From contig CAMLIL010000066.1 of NCBI GenBank assembly GCA_946480015.1, forward strand, positions 1 to 31,750: a stretch of 31,750 bases of DNA, in the 5' to 3' direction. This DNA comes from an uncultured Oxalobacteraceae bacterium (GTDB taxonomy: Bacteria; Pseudomonadota; Gammaproteobacteria; Burkholderiales; Burkholderiaceae). Positions 8,440 to 18,659 of the stretch are shown here, piece by piece; within the stretch, counting starts at the first letter, position 1, and every line of letters begins with the position of its first letter. The translations under genes were made by a program, and so were the position numbers. The notes beneath the pieces were generated by a model, which saw only the letters and a program-made list of their open reading frames with translations, did not search any database and was not told the DNA's origin.

Positions 8440-11400
8440 ACCAGCACGCGCTCGATGCCGCCGTTGTTGGCGCGCGCCACGTAATCCGGCAGCCAGTTGT
8501 CGCCCAGCAGGTGCTTGGCGATCTCGACCACGATGTAGTCGGCCGTGGTGCCCGCATCGTCGTTGTAGCGCGTCAAGCCTTGCAGGCACGACGGGCAGCT
8601 GGTCAGGATCTTGACGTCGCCTTCGAAGCCGTCGGCGCGCAGCTTGTCGGCGCCCTTGGTCATTTCGCCTTCCTTGCGGAAGCGCACCTGGGTGGCAATG
8701 TCGGGACGCGAAATGCCGAAGGTGCCCGACTCGCCGCAGCAGCGCTCGTTCTTTTCGATCTTGACGTTGTCCACCGTCGAGACCAGCGCGTTGACGGTCT
8801 TGACCGAGTCGCCCAGCTTCATCGGGTTGTGGCAGGGCTCGTGGTACATGTAGCGGGTGCCGTTGACGCCTTCGAGCTTGACGCCCTTCTCCAGCAGGTA
8901 TTCATGGATGTCCATGATGCGGCAGCCGGGGAAGATCTTCTCGAACTCGTACGTGGCCAGCTGGTCGTAGCAGGTGCCGCACGAGACCAGCACGGTCTTG
9001 ATGTCGAGATAGTTGAGCGTGTTGGCCATGCGGTGGAACAGCACGCGGTTGTCCGTCATCATCTTGTCGGCCTTGTCGTACTGGCCGGCGCCGCGCTGCG
9101 GATAGCCGCAGCACAGGTAGCCCGGCGGCAGCACGGTCTGCACGCCGACTTCCCACAGCATCGCCTGGGTGGCCAGGCCGACTTGCGAGAACAGGCGCTC
9201 CGAGCCGCAGCCGGGGAAGTAGAACACGGCTTCGGTGTCGGCCGTGGTCTGCTTGGGATCGCGGATGATCGGGATGACCTTGTCGTCTTCGATGTCGAGC
9301 AGCGCGCGGGCGGTCTTCTTCGGCAGGTTGCCCGGCATCTTTTTATTGATGAAGTGGATCACCTGTTCGCGCACCGGCGGCTTGCCCGTGGTCGGCGGCG
9401 GCGCCTTCGACTGTTCCTTGGCAAAGCTCTTGAGCACGCTGTTGGCCACGCGCTGGGCTTTCATGCCCACGTCCGTCATCACCTTGCGCGTGGCGTTGAT
9501 GGTGGCCGGGTCGGTGGCGTTCAGGAAGAACATGGCCGCCTTGTGGGCCGGCTTGAAGCTTTGCTTGTTCATCTTGCGCAGCAGGTTGCGCATGTTCATC
9601 GACACGTCGCCGAAGTCGATGTTGACCGGGCATGGCGATTCGCAGCGGTGGCATACCGTGCAGTGGTCGGCCACGTCTTCAAACTCTTCCCAATGCTTGA
9701 TCGACACGCCGCGCCGGGTCTGCTCTTCGTACAGGAAGGCTTCGATCAGCGCCGAGGTGGCGAGAATCTTGTCGCGTGGCGAGTACAGCAGGTTGGCGCG
9801 CGGCACGTGGGTGGTGCAGACCGGCTTGCACTTGCCGCAGCGCAGGCAATCCTTGATGCTGTTGGCAATGTCGCCGATATCGCTCTGCTGCATGATCAGC
9901 GATTCGTGGCCCATCAGGCCGAACGACGGCGTGTAGGCGTTGCGCAGGTCGGCTTCGTATTCCGGCAGGTTGAGCAGCTTGCCCTTGTTGAAGCGGCCTT
10001 CGGGGTCGATGCGCAGCTTGTAGTCGCGGAAGTCGCCCAGTTCCTCGTCGGTCAGGAATTCCAGCTTGGTGATGCCGATGCCGTGCTCGCCCGAAATGAC
10101 CCCGTCCAGCGAACGCGCCAGTTTCATGATGCGGCCTACGGCTTCGTGGGCATCCTGCAGCATTTCGTAGTCGTCCGAATTGACCGGCAGATTGGTGTGC
10201 ACGTTGCCGTCGCCGGCGTGCATGTGCAGCGCCACGAACACGCGCGAACGCAGCACGCGCTGGTGGATGGCGGTGCATTCGTCGAGGATCAGCTTGAAGG
10301 CCGCGCCGCTGAAAACCTGGCGCAGCTGGGCGCGGATTTCCTGCTTCCACGACACCCGCACGGTGCGGTCCTGGATCACGTCGAAGACGGTGGCGTTCGG
10401 CTGGCTGGCCAGGCGGGCGTCGAACGTTGCCGACAGCCCATCCAGGCCGAGTTGCTGCAGCGTCTCGCGCGCCTGCGCCAGCGGCTGATCGAGGTTGGCC
10501 AGCAGATAGGTCCAGCGGGCCTGCACCTGTTCCAGCAATTGCTCGGCGTGCTGGACGCGGTCGCCCAGCATTTCGGCGTTACCGATGCCCTGCTCGGCAT
10601 TGTCGTCGCTCTTGGCGATCGGCAGATGGCCGCTGGCGATGAAGCCGCGCAGCTGGGTCATCAGCTTGAGCTTGTTGCGGATCGACAGTTCGACGTTGAT
10701 GCGCTCGATGCCGTCGGTGTACTCGCCCATGCGGTTCAGCGGAATCACCACGTCTTCGTTGATCTTGAAAGCGTTGGTGTGCTTGGCGATCGCCGCGGTC
10801 TTGGCGCGGTCGAGCCAGAACTTCTTGCGCGCTTCGGGGCTGACCGCCACGAAGCCTTCTCCCACGCGGGTGTTGGCCAGACGCACCACTTCCGAGGCGG
10901 CGATGGCTACCGCGTCTTCGTCGTCGCCGACGATGTCGCCGAACAGCGCCATCTTGGGCAGCACGCCGCGTTTCGATTTGGTGGCGTAGCCGACCGCGCG
11001 CAGGTAGCGCTCGTCCAGGTGTTCCAGGCCGGCCAGGCGCACGGTGGCGAACTGCGGGCCTTTCGACGGCAGGTTGTCGAGGTAATCCTTGATTTCGACG
11101 ATCGACGGTACGGCATCGCGCGCCTGGCCGAAGAACTCCAGCGCCACGGTACGGGCGTGCCTGGGCATCTTGTGCAGGATCCAGCGGGCCGAGGTGATCA
11201 GGCCGTCGGTGCCTTCCTTCTGGATGCCCGGCAGGCCGGCCAGGAACTTGTCGGTGACGTCCTTGCCCAGGCCTTCCTTGCGGAAACGGCGCCCTTCGAT
11301 GTTCAGCGTTTCGGTCTTGAACGGCTCACCCTTGGCTTCGCCCTTGGCGTTCGGATGGGTCCATTCGAGCTTGAACTTGGCCACCGGGGCGTCATGGATC

Positions 11401-12455
11401 TTGCCCAGGTTGTGTTCAATGCGGGTCACTTCGAGCCAGTCGCCGTTGGGGTCGACCATTTTCCACGAGGCGAGGTTGTCCAGCGCGGTGCCCCACAGCA
11501 CGGCTTTCTTGCCGCCCGCGTTCATGGCGACGTTGCCGCCAATGCAGGAGGCGTGCGCCGAGGTCGGGTCGACCGCGAACACGAAACCGGCCGCGTCGGC
11601 CGCGTCCGATACCAGCTTGGTGACTACGCCGGCGCCCGAGTAAATGGTGGCGTAATCGCGGTCCACGCCGGGCAGGCGCGTCATCTCAACCTTGCCGAGG
11701 TCGATCAGCTTTTCCGTGTTGATGACGGCCGACAGGGGCGTCAGCGGAATGGCGCCGCCGGTGTAGCCGGTGCCGCCGCCGCGCGGAATGATGGTCAGGC
11801 CCAGCTCGATGCAGCCCTTGACCAGGCCGGCCATCTCGTCTTCGGTATCGGGGGTGATCACCACGAAGGGGTATTCGACGCGCCAGTCGGTGGCGTCGGT
11901 CACGTGCGAGACGCGCTTCATGCCGTCGAAGCGGATGTTGTGCTTGTCGGTGTAGCGGCCCAGCACTTTCATGGCGCGCTTGCGCAGGTCGTAGGTGGCG
12001 CGGAATTCGTTGCCGAATTCTTCCACGGCGCGCTGGGCGGCCTTGACCAGTTTTTCCACCGCGGCGCTGCGGGCGCGCGCCGCTTCGCTGTCCTCGCCGG
12101 CCTGCTTGTCGACGGTGAGGCGGCGCTTGTCCACTTCGGCCAGGCGGTGATGCAGGGCGTCGATCAATTCCTGGCGGCGCTTGGGATTGTCGAGCAGGTC
12201 GTCCTGCAAATAAGGATTGCGCCGCACGACCCAGATGTCGCCCAGCACTTCATACAGCATGCGGGCCGAACGGCCGGTCTGGCGCGCACCACGCAGTTCA
12301 TCCAGCAATTCCCAGGACGACTCACCCAACAGACGGATCACGATTTCGCGGTCCGAGAACGAGGTGTAGTTGTACGGAATTTCGCGCAGGCGCGTATTCG
12401 CGTGTCCGTTGGGCGTTTCCGCCAGTAATGCCTGGATTTGTGCGGGAGCGTTCAT
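8436..12455 (-). CDS. Giant FAD / Fe-S oxidoreductase (DUF3683, GlcD-like and GlcF-like fusion)
   Basis: About 1339 residues from [20 protein letters not shown]. In order: a DUF3683-type N-terminal domain (about 1-150, with [20 protein letters not shown] and [16 protein letters not shown]), a PCMH-type FAD-binding domain (about 190-400, [15 protein letters not shown] near 223-237), an FAD-oxidase C-terminal domain (about 480-830, [15 protein letters not shown] and [10 protein letters not shown]), and two 4Fe-4S motifs ([11 protein letters not shown] near 868 and [13 protein letters not shown] near 932). CCG-type cysteine domains follow ([10 protein letters not shown] near 1112, [18 protein letters not shown] near 1238, [10 protein letters not shown] near 1281). 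This fuses D-lactate/glycolate dehydrogenase-like flavin and Fe-S subunits in one chain; the likely substrate is a 2-hydroxyacid, but which one is inference. The start is not fixed: ATG 12494 is also in frame and no strong ribosome site is visible. Confidence 0.9.
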   Translation of the reverse strand: MNAPAQIQALLAETPNGHANTRLREIPYNYTSFSDREIVIRLLGESSWELLDELRGARQTGRSARMLYEVLGDIWVVRRNPYLQDDLLDNPKRRQELIDALHHRLAEVDKRRLTVDKQAGEDSEAARARSAAVEKLVKAAQRAVEEFGNEFRATYDLRKRAMKVLGRYTDKHNIRFDGMKRVSHVTDATDWRVEYPFVVITPDTEDEMAGLVKGCIELGLTIIPRGGGTGYTGGAIPLTPLSAVINTEKLIDLGKVEMTRLPGVDRDYATIYSGAGVVTKLVSDAADAAGFVFAVDPTSAHASCIGGNVAMNAGGKKAVLWGTALDNLASWKMVDPNGDWLEVTRIEHNLGKIHDAPVAKFKLEWTHPNAKGEAKGEPFKTETLNIEGRRFRKEGLGKDVTDKFLAGLPGIQKEGTDGLITSARWILHKMPRHARTVALEFFGQARDAVPSIVEIKDYLDNLPSKGPQFATVRLAGLEHLDERYLRAVGYATKSKRGVLPKMALFGDIVGDDEDAVAIAASEVVRLANTRVGEGFVAVSPEARKKFWLDRAKTAAIAKHTNAFKINEDVVIPLNRMGEYTDGIERINVELSIRNKLKLMTQLRGFIASGHLPIAKSDDNAEQGIGNAEMLGDRVQHAEQLLEQVQARWTYLLANLDQPLAQARETLQQLGLDGLSATFDARLASQPNATVFDVIQDRTVRVSWKQEIRAQLRQVFSGAAFKLILDECTAIHQRVLRSRVFVALHMHAGDGNVHTNLPVNSDDYEMLQDAHEAVGRIMKLARSLDGVISGEHGIGITKLEFLTDEELGDFRDYKLRIDPEGRFNKGKLLNLPEYEADLRNAYTPSFGLMGHESLIMQQSDIGDIANSIKDCLRCGKCKPVCTTHVPRANLLYSPRDKILATSALIEAFLYEEQTRRGVSIKHWEEFEDVADHCTVCHRCESPCPVNIDFGDVSMNMRNLLRKMNKQSFKPAHKAAMFFLNATDPATINATRKVMTDVGMKAQRVANSVLKSFAKEQSKAPPPTTGKPPVREQVIHFINKKMPGNLPKKTARALLDIEDDKVIPIIRDPKQTTADTEAVFYFPGCGSERLFSQVGLATQAMLWEVGVQTVLPPGYLCCGYPQRGAGQYDKADKMMTDNRVLFHRMANTLNYLDIKTVLVSCGTCYDQLATYEFEKIFPGCRIMDIHEYLLEKGVKLEGVNGTRYMYHEPCHNPMKLGDSVKTVNALVSTVDNVKIEKNERCCGESGTFGISRPDIATQVRFRKEGEMTKGADKLRADGFEGDVKILTSCPSCLQGLTRYNDDAGTTADYIVVEIAKHLLGDNWLPDYVARANNGGIERVLV

Positions 12456-12641
12456 GTAGTGATGTGCTTGTTTACTGACCCTGGGAGGGTCCATTCTACC
12501 GTATCGCAGTGCACCACGCTGGAACAGCCCTGCTTTCCCAATGGACAATGGCTGGGCAAAATGCTGTCAAAACAACGGGATGCGGCGAATTTTCCGATTT
12601 TTTTATCGAAAAGTATGAATTAGCCGTTCTAAGTTATCGCA

Positions 12642-12665
12642 ATGTTATTTTCTTAAAGATAACAT
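12642..12665 (-). terminator. AT-rich hairpin after the YqaA-like gene
   Basis: ATGTTAT (12642-12648) pairs with ATAACAT (12659-12665), and the inner bases extend the stem with a wobble. It begins 21 nt past the stop of the YqaA-like gene. There is no good U-tract after it, so terminator function is tentative. Confidence 0.3.
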
Positions 12666-12685
12666 CAAGGCAGAGCTGGCGCGCA

Positions 12686-13177
12686 CTAGCCCAGCATGTG
12701 GGCAAGCTGCCTCCAAAACCCGTCCGGCACATACAGCAGTGCGGCCGTCATGGTGACGTAGCGGCCGAACTTGCCGATGGCCATGTAGCCGATGCTGGGC
12801 CAGAACGGCAGGTGCAGCCAGCCGGCCAGGGTGCACAGCGGATCGCCGATGCCCGGCACCCAGGACAGCAGCATGGTCTTGGAACCGTAGCGGGCCAGCC
12901 AGCCGAACCAGCGCGTCTTGCGCTCCTTGGCGAAGGCTTCCTTGGCGCGGTAGCCGAGAAAATAATCGAAGGCGCCGCCCAAGGTGTTGCCGAAGCTGGC
13001 CACCAGGATGGCCGGCCAGAACAGGGCTTCGTTGGCCTTGACGACCGCGAACACGGCGGGCTCGGAACCCAGCGGTACGAGCGTGGCGGACACGAAGGCG
13101 ATCACGAAGACCGACGTGAGCCCGACTGTCGGTGCGGCGACAATTTTCAGCAGCCACAGAACAGCCGATTCGATCAT
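12686..13177 (-). CDS. YqaA/DedA-like (SNARE-associated Golgi family) membrane protein
   Basis: 163 residues from MIESAVLWLLKIVAAPTVGL. About four hydrophobic segments (5-32, 50-75, 100-125, 130-155) and the family signatures SATLVPLGSEPAVF, GNTLGGAFDYFLGY and SWVPGIGDPLCTLAGWLHLP. The last contains the Gly-Asp-Pro re-entrant motif of the small YqaA branch of the DedA superfamily. DedA proteins act in membrane lipid transport and homeostasis; this branch is not well characterised. The open frame extends to 13498 but the extra N-terminus would run across the ilvA start, so ATG 13177 is used. Divergent from ilvA with a 123-nt shared spacer. Confidence 0.85.
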   Translation of the reverse strand: MIESAVLWLLKIVAAPTVGLTSVFVIAFVSATLVPLGSEPAVFAVVKANEALFWPAILVASFGNTLGGAFDYFLGYRAKEAFAKERKTRWFGWLARYGSKTMLLSWVPGIGDPLCTLAGWLHLPFWPSIGYMAIGKFGRYVTMTAALLYVPDGFWRQLAHMLG

Positions 13178-13185
13178 GGATGACT

Positions 13186-13215
13186 TTGTTGGGGATGGAG
13201 GCAGTCCATTATAAT
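13186..13215 (+). promoter_or_regulatory. Candidate sigma-70 promoter of ilvA-queF
   Basis: TTGTTG (13186-13191), an 18-nt spacer and a perfect TATAAT (13210-13215). The start of transcription would be near 13222, leaving a leader of about 80 nt before the ilvA ATG. Confidence 0.45.
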
Positions 13216-13300
13216 GAGGAAAACTTAATGGCCGGATACGATTCGCCGCATCCGCCCGCACCGGAAACTGCTCCGGCCCCGACCCATTCGATTGCCGACC

Positions 13301-14836
<1,536 letters not shown>

Positions 14837-14839
14837 TCG

Positions 14840-15670
14840 ATGACCAATACCGCTGATCAATCACCACTTGGCAAGACCGCCGCGTACCAGACCCAGTACG
14901 CGCCGGACCTGCTGTTCCCGATTGCGCGCCAGCAGAAGCGGGACGAGCTGGGCCTGACCGGCACCCTGCCCTTTTTTGGCGTGGATATCTGGAACGCCTA
15001 CGAGATCTCCTGGCTGAACATGCGCGGCAAGCCGCAGGTGGCCATCGCCACCTTCACGGTACCGGCCGATTCGCCCAACATCATCGAATCGAAGTCTTTC
15101 AAGCTATACCTGAATTCGTTTAACCAGACCCGGCTGGCCAATGCCGACGCGCTGGTGGCGCTGCTGCGCGACGACTTGGCCAGGGGCTTCGGCGCGCCGG
15201 TGCACATCGCGCTGACCCAGCAGGATGGATTCGAGAGCGTGAAAATGGGCGAGCTGGACGGCCTGCTGCTGGACCGCCTCGACATCGAAGTGGACAGTTA
15301 CTCGCCCACGCCTGAACTGCTGAGCGCGGTGCGCGACGAGGCACCGGTGGAAGAGACGCTGGTGTCGCATCTGCTTAAATCGAACTGCCTGGTCACCGGC
15401 CAGCCGGACTGGGCAAGCGTGCAGATCCGCTATGTGGGCGCGCAGATCAATCAGGAAGGCTTGCTGACGTACCTGATAGGCTTTCGCGAGCACAATGAAT
15501 TCCATGAGCAATGCGTCGAACGCATCTTCATGGACATTTACCGCCAGTGTGCACCGCAAAAACTGGCCGTGTATGCACGCTATACGCGACGTGGCGGATT
15601 GGACATTAACCCATGGCGCAGCAACTTTACCAGCGCCCCGCCACGCAATCTCCGTACCGCCCGTCAATAG
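14840..15670 (+). CDS. queF: QueF, NADPH-dependent preQ0 reductase
   Basis: 276 residues, the long bimodular (E. coli-type) QueF that reduces the nitrile of preQ0 to the amine of preQ1 on the way to queuosine in tRNA. The nucleophilic cysteine is C183 in [14 protein letters not shown], with D190 as the paired acid. The NADPH-binding QueF motif [16 protein letters not shown] is at 83-98, and [13 protein letters not shown] near 221-233 supplies the substrate-binding glutamate region. The ATG is 3 nt after the ilvA stop, so it is probably co-transcribed and coupled, although the two pathways are unrelated. Two hairpins follow its stop. Confidence 0.96.
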   Translation: MTNTADQSPLGKTAAYQTQYAPDLLFPIARQQKRDELGLTGTLPFFGVDIWNAYEISWLNMRGKPQVAIATFTVPADSPNIIESKSFKLYLNSFNQTRLANADALVALLRDDLARGFGAPVHIALTQQDGFESVKMGELDGLLLDRLDIEVDSYSPTPELLSAVRDEAPVEETLVSHLLKSNCLVTGQPDWASVQIRYVGAQINQEGLLTYLIGFREHNEFHEQCVERIFMDIYRQCAPQKLAVYARYTRRGGLDINPWRSNFTSAPPRNLRTARQ

Positions 15671-15672
15671 GC

Positions 15673-15690
15673 GATTGAGCCAGCTCAATC
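15673..15690 (+). repeat. Hairpin immediately after queF stop
   Basis: GATTGAGC and GCTCAATC are perfect 8-bp arms separated by CA, starting 3 nt after the queF stop codon. No T-run follows. It may protect the mRNA 3' end or act with the next hairpin. Confidence 0.4.
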
Positions 15691-15709
15691 AGTGCGTAGC
15701 ACCCGGTGA

Positions 15710-15728
15710 AAACCGCTTGACGCGGTTT
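15710..15728 (+). terminator. Probable terminator of ilvA-queF
   Basis: AAACCGC (15710-15716) and GCGGTTT (15722-15728) form a perfect 7-bp stem with loop TTGAC. The sequence continues TTTCTCTG, a weak T-rich tail. It lies 40 nt after the queF stop. Confidence 0.45.
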
Positions 15729-15935
15729 CTCTGCGGGAATACCGTGGGCCGAAACAGGGCTGCGGGCGCACCTGTCGGGCGACACGGAAGACGCGTTAGC
15801 TTTACAATTCGACAATGGTGTCGCCCTATGACAGCTGCCCAAAAAACAGACGCTCGGCACAGAAAAATCGGCAAACATGGCTGTTAGGACAAGAATCATT
15901 GCGCGGACGCTCATTTCGCGCTGGAAAATTCAAAA

Positions 15936-15951
15936 TGGGCTGGAGCTTGCT
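15936..15951 (+). promoter_or_regulatory. Sigma-54-like promoter upstream of ptsN
   Basis: TGGGCTGGAGCTTGCT has GG and GC separated by exactly 10 nt and a perfect TTGCT at the -12 element; the -24 element TGGGCT matches the consensus TGGCAC only in part. A transcript would start near 15962, about 150 nt before ptsN. GG-N10-GC occurs by chance in GC-rich DNA, so this is a candidate only. Confidence 0.3.
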
Positions 15952-15991
15952 TCCTCAGCATCGCTTCTCGTTGTGAAATTCGCCATTTCTT

Positions 15992-16020
15992 TTGCGGATG
16001 ATCAATATTAGAGTGATAAT
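15992..16020 (+). promoter_or_regulatory. Candidate sigma-70 promoter of ptsN-hprK
   Basis: TTGCGG (15992-15997), a 17-nt spacer and GATAAT (16015-16020) in a locally AT-rich stretch. Transcription would start near 16027, 88 nt before the ptsN ATG. Confidence 0.4.
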
Positions 16021-16114
16021 GCGGAACGATGAATTCCGATTACACGGCCGTTAAACAGGCCTATAATTCTGGCTCGCAAGCACGTTTGTGCATTGCACCA
16101 TTACACTGTGTGTT

Positions 16115-16597
16115 ATGACCAACCTAAGCAAAATCTTAGCGCTCGAGAACGTCCTGCTCGATCTCGAAGTCTCCAGCAAGAAGCGGGCTTTCGAGCAGGC
16201 CGGTTTGATTTTCGAGAACAACTGCGGCATTGCGCGCTCGACCGTCTCGGACAATCTGTTTGCGCGCGAGCGCCTCGGCTCCACCGGCCTCGGTCACGGC
16301 GTGGCCGTGCCGCACGGACGCATCAAGGGCAGCAAGAGCCTCAAGTCTCCGCTGGCCGCCTTCGTGCGCCTGCTTGAACCGATCCCTTTCGAATCGCCCG
16401 ATGGCCAGCCGGTCAACCTGCTGTTCTTCCTGCTCATTCCGGATCATGTCACGCAGCAGCATTTGGAAATCCTGTCCGAGATTGCCGAAATGTTTTCGGA
16501 AGAATCGTTCCGCACTGCCCTGTTGACCGATCCGGACCCGAAATCGGTGCACGCGCGCATCACCAACTGGCAGCCGAGCCTGCAAGCACTGGGTTAA
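16115..16597 (+). CDS. ptsN: PtsN, EIIA-Ntr of the nitrogen phosphotransferase system
   Basis: 160 residues from [28 protein letters not shown] domain of the Fru/Ntr type whose phosphorylation state signals nitrogen, potassium or carbon status. The phospho-acceptor is His67 in [40 protein letters not shown] is the conserved second half. An upstream in-frame start at 16088 is rejected because the family begins near MTNL/M..LS.IL. It is 4 nt before hprK, and the pair plus rapZ is the usual betaproteobacterial set. It is on the opposite strand from rpoN-hpf, which normally precede ptsN in the same direction. Confidence 0.95.
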   Translation: MTNLSKILALENVLLDLEVSSKKRAFEQAGLIFENNCGIARSTVSDNLFARERLGSTGLGHGVAVPHGRIKGSKSLKSPLAAFVRLLEPIPFESPDGQPVNLLFFLLIPDHVTQQHLEILSEIAEMFSEESFRTALLTDPDPKSVHARITNWQPSLQALG

Positions 16598-16601
16598 ATC
16601 G

Positions 16602-17537
16602 ATGTTGCAAACCCCGCTGACCATCCAACGCCTGTACGACGACAACCGTGAAAGTCTGGAGCTTGGCTGGTTTGCCGGCTTTCCGGGTGGCGAGCGCCTG
16701 ATCTCGGGCGACGTCGCCTCCGCAGCCGACCAGGTCGGCCACCTTAACCTGATCCACCCTGGCCGGATCCAGGTGTTCGGGCATCAGGAACTGACGTATT
16801 ACCACCGCCTCAAATCGGGCTCGCGCAGCCACGTGATCGGCGAACTGATCGCCGGCGGCCCGCCCGCCCTGATCATCGCGCAGGGGCTGGAAACCCCACC
16901 CGACATTCTGGCCATCTGCGACGAGCAGAATATTCCGCTGTTCTCTACCCCGCTGCCGGCCGCGCAGGTGATCGACTACCTGCGCGTGTACCTGTCCAAA
17001 AAGCTGGCCCAGCGCATCATCATGCACGGCGTGTTCATGGACGTGCTCGGCGTGGGCGTGCTGATCACCGGCGATTCCGGGCTCGGCAAGAGCGAGCTGG
17101 GGCTTGAATTGATTTCACGCAGCCACGGTCTGGTGGCCGACGATGCGGTCGAGTTCTCGCGTATCGCGCCGAACATGATCGAAGGGCGCTGCCCGCCGCT
17201 GCTGCAGAATTTGCTGGAAGTGCGCGGGCTGGGGCTGCTGGATATTAAGGCGATCTTCGGCGAGACGGCGGTGCGCCGCAAGATGCGCCTGAAGCTGATC
17301 GTGCACCTGGTACGGCGCGGTGCGCTGGAAGAAGAAGTCGAGCGTTTGCCGTTCCTGTTCCCGACCGAGGACGTGCTGGGACTGCCGGTGCGGAAAGTGG
17401 TCATTCCTGTTGCGGCCGGCCGCAACATCGCGGTGCTGCTGGAAGCGGCGGTGCGCAATACGATCTTGCAGCTGCGCGGCATCGACACATTACAGGAATT
17501 CATGGAGCGCCAGCGTCAGGCAATGACCGGCGATTAA
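16602..17537 (+). CDS. hprK: HPr kinase/phosphorylase
   Basis: 311 residues, the normal size. Bifunctional enzyme that phosphorylates a serine of HPr/NPr with ATP and removes the phosphate by phosphorolysis. The N-terminal domain spans about 1-130. The C-terminal kinase domain has Walker A GDSGLGKS (157-164) preceded by the conserved His142, and the HprK signature [19 protein letters not shown] (206-224). It starts 4 nt after ptsN. Its last codons (Gly-Asp-stop) lie inside the first copy of an 86-bp repeat, so the duplication breakpoint falls inside the reading frame but leaves the protein intact. Confidence 0.95.
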   Translation: MLQTPLTIQRLYDDNRESLELGWFAGFPGGERLISGDVASAADQVGHLNLIHPGRIQVFGHQELTYYHRLKSGSRSHVIGELIAGGPPALIIAQGLETPPDILAICDEQNIPLFSTPLPAAQVIDYLRVYLSKKLAQRIIMHGVFMDVLGVGVLITGDSGLGKSELGLELISRSHGLVADDAVEFSRIAPNMIEGRCPPLLQNLLEVRGLGLLDIKAIFGETAVRRKMRLKLIVHLVRRGALEEEVERLPFLFPTEDVLGLPVRKVVIPVAAGRNIAVLLEAAVRNTILQLRGIDTLQEFMERQRQAMTGD

Positions 17538-17612
17538 GCCCATTTGGCCGGTTAAGGAGTCTGGCCTTGCAAGGCCAGACCGTTCCGCAGGCGCGAAGCT
17601 GCGCTTCACGAA
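17527..17612 (+). repeat. 86-bp direct repeat, copy 1 (overlaps hprK 3' end)
   Basis: Identical over 86 bp to 17626-17711; period 99 bp with a 13-bp spacer. It begins with the last codons of hprK and contains a 22-bp perfect palindrome at 17559-17580 (arms GTCTGGCCTTG / CAAGGCCAGAC), then a smaller GAAGC-TGC-GCTTC hairpin. No T-run follows the palindrome. Confidence 0.95.
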
Positions 17613-17625
17613 TCCCCTGCTACAC

Positions 17626-17711
17626 CCGGCGATTAAGCCCATTTGGCCGGTTAAGGAGTCTGGCCTTGCAAGGCCAGACCGTTCCGCAGGCGCGAAGCTG
17701 CGCTTCACGAA
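17626..17711 (+). repeat. 86-bp direct repeat, copy 2
   Basis: Exact second copy, including a non-coding copy of the hprK stop region and the palindrome at 17658-17679. It ends 62 nt before the rapZ ATG. The flanks differ (TCCCCTGC after copy 1, GTCCCAGT after copy 2). Confidence 0.95.
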
Positions 17712-17773
17712 GTCCCAGTTGCTCCCCGGAGATTTGGCAGCACAACAGTTGCGCATGCGGTATCATTCCCGGC

Positions 17774-18637
17774 ATGCGCATCGTACTCATTACAGGTATC
17801 TCGGGCTCGGGCAAATCCGTCGCCCTCAACGTCCTCGAAGACGCCGGTTACTACTGCGTCGACAATCTCCCTCCCCCGCTGCTGCCCAAGCTGATCGACA
17901 CGCTGCTGGTCGAAGGCACCACTTGCGTGGCCGTGGCGGTCGATGCGCGCAGTGCCGAGTCGCTGGTGGATCTGCCGCTCAATATCAAGCAGCTCAAGGA
18001 CCAGGGACATGACGTCAAGGTCATGTTCCTGACCTCGAACACGCATTCGCTGGTGGCGCGTTTTTCCGAAACGCGGCGCAGCCATCCGCTGTCGCATCAT
18101 CTGCGTCCGAACGAAAACCCGGCTGCGCGCCGTACCCTGATCGAATGCATTCTCGAAGAGCGCGAGCGGCTGTCGGCCATCGAAAAGCTGGGGCATGTCA
18201 TCGACACCTCCGAGCTGTCGGCCAACAAGCTGCGCGCATGGATCAAGGAGCTGGTGGAGATCGAACGCGCGCCGCTCACCTTGTTCTTCGAGTCGTTCGC
18301 GTTCAAGCTGGGTGTGCCGCTGGACGCGGACTTCGTGTTCGATGTGCGCGCGTTGCCCAATCCGTATTACGACCTCACCCTGCGTCCGCTGACCGGCATG
18401 GATGCGCCCGTGATTGCCTTCCTGGATGCGCAGCCGAGCGCCGCGGAACTGCTGGAAGATATCCGCGCGTTCATCGAAAAATGGCTGCCGTCGTTCAAGA
18501 CCGATAACCGCAGCTATCTCACCGTTGCATTGGGGTGCACCGGCGGACAGCACCGCTCCGTGTACATGGCCGAACGGCTGGCGGCCCATTTTGCGCCGAC
18601 GGAGCGGGTTGTCCTGCGCCACCGCGAACAGTCTTGA
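17774..18637 (+). CDS. rapZ: RapZ, RNase adapter / nucleotide-binding protein
   Basis: 287 residues from [21 protein letters not shown]-loop GISGSGKS (8-15) and the family strings [42 protein letters not shown] and the C-terminal [21 protein letters not shown] near 251-271. In enterobacteria RapZ binds GlmZ/GlmY RNAs and controls GlmS, hence amino-sugar supply for the envelope; in betaproteobacteria the target is less certain. The open frame continues upstream through the repeat, but ATG 17774 fits the family. It is separated from hprK by 236 nt containing the duplicated element, so it may have its own promoter; a TATCAT at 17761-17766 is too close to the ATG to be convincing. Confidence 0.93.
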   Translation: MRIVLITGISGSGKSVALNVLEDAGYYCVDNLPPPLLPKLIDTLLVEGTTCVAVAVDARSAESLVDLPLNIKQLKDQGHDVKVMFLTSNTHSLVARFSETRRSHPLSHHLRPNENPAARRTLIECILEERERLSAIEKLGHVIDTSELSANKLRAWIKELVEIERAPLTLFFESFAFKLGVPLDADFVFDVRALPNPYYDLTLRPLTGMDAPVIAFLDAQPSAAELLEDIRAFIEKWLPSFKTDNRSYLTVALGCTGGQHRSVYMAERLAAHFAPTERVVLRHREQS

Positions 18638-18659
18638 GCCAGTTTGGGGCCCCGCTTGC

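Larger units (their letters stand above)
15671..16114 (+). other. 444-nt gene-free leader/gap between queF and ptsN
   Basis: No credible coding frame: the longest minus-strand candidate (to 15914) overlaps the queF end and lacks a ribosome site. The left half holds two hairpins. The right half is AT-rich and holds a sigma-54-like and a sigma-70-like promoter. A small RNA could be encoded here, but I do not recognise one. Confidence 0.55.

Noticed and set aside
8511..12428. A 1305-codon plus-strand open frame opposite the oxidoreductase
   Set aside because: Antisense shadow of a long high-GC gene: its translation is rich in Gln, His, Val and Gly with no domain logic, and the minus-strand protein has clear catalytic motifs.
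12565..12570. Perfect minus-strand TTGACA upstream of the oxidoreductase
   Set aside because: No matching -10 at 16-18 nt (TGTCCA at 17 nt); a TAGAAT further down is at the wrong distance. The promoter is left unplaced.
15627..15914. A 95-codon minus-strand frame downstream of queF
   Set aside because: Overlaps the queF 3' end, lacks a ribosome site and spans the two queF hairpins.
17527..17711. CRISPR-like repeat-spacer pattern
   Set aside because: Only two units, 86 bp each with one 13-bp spacer and coding sequence inside copy 1; no cas genes. It is a tandem duplication.
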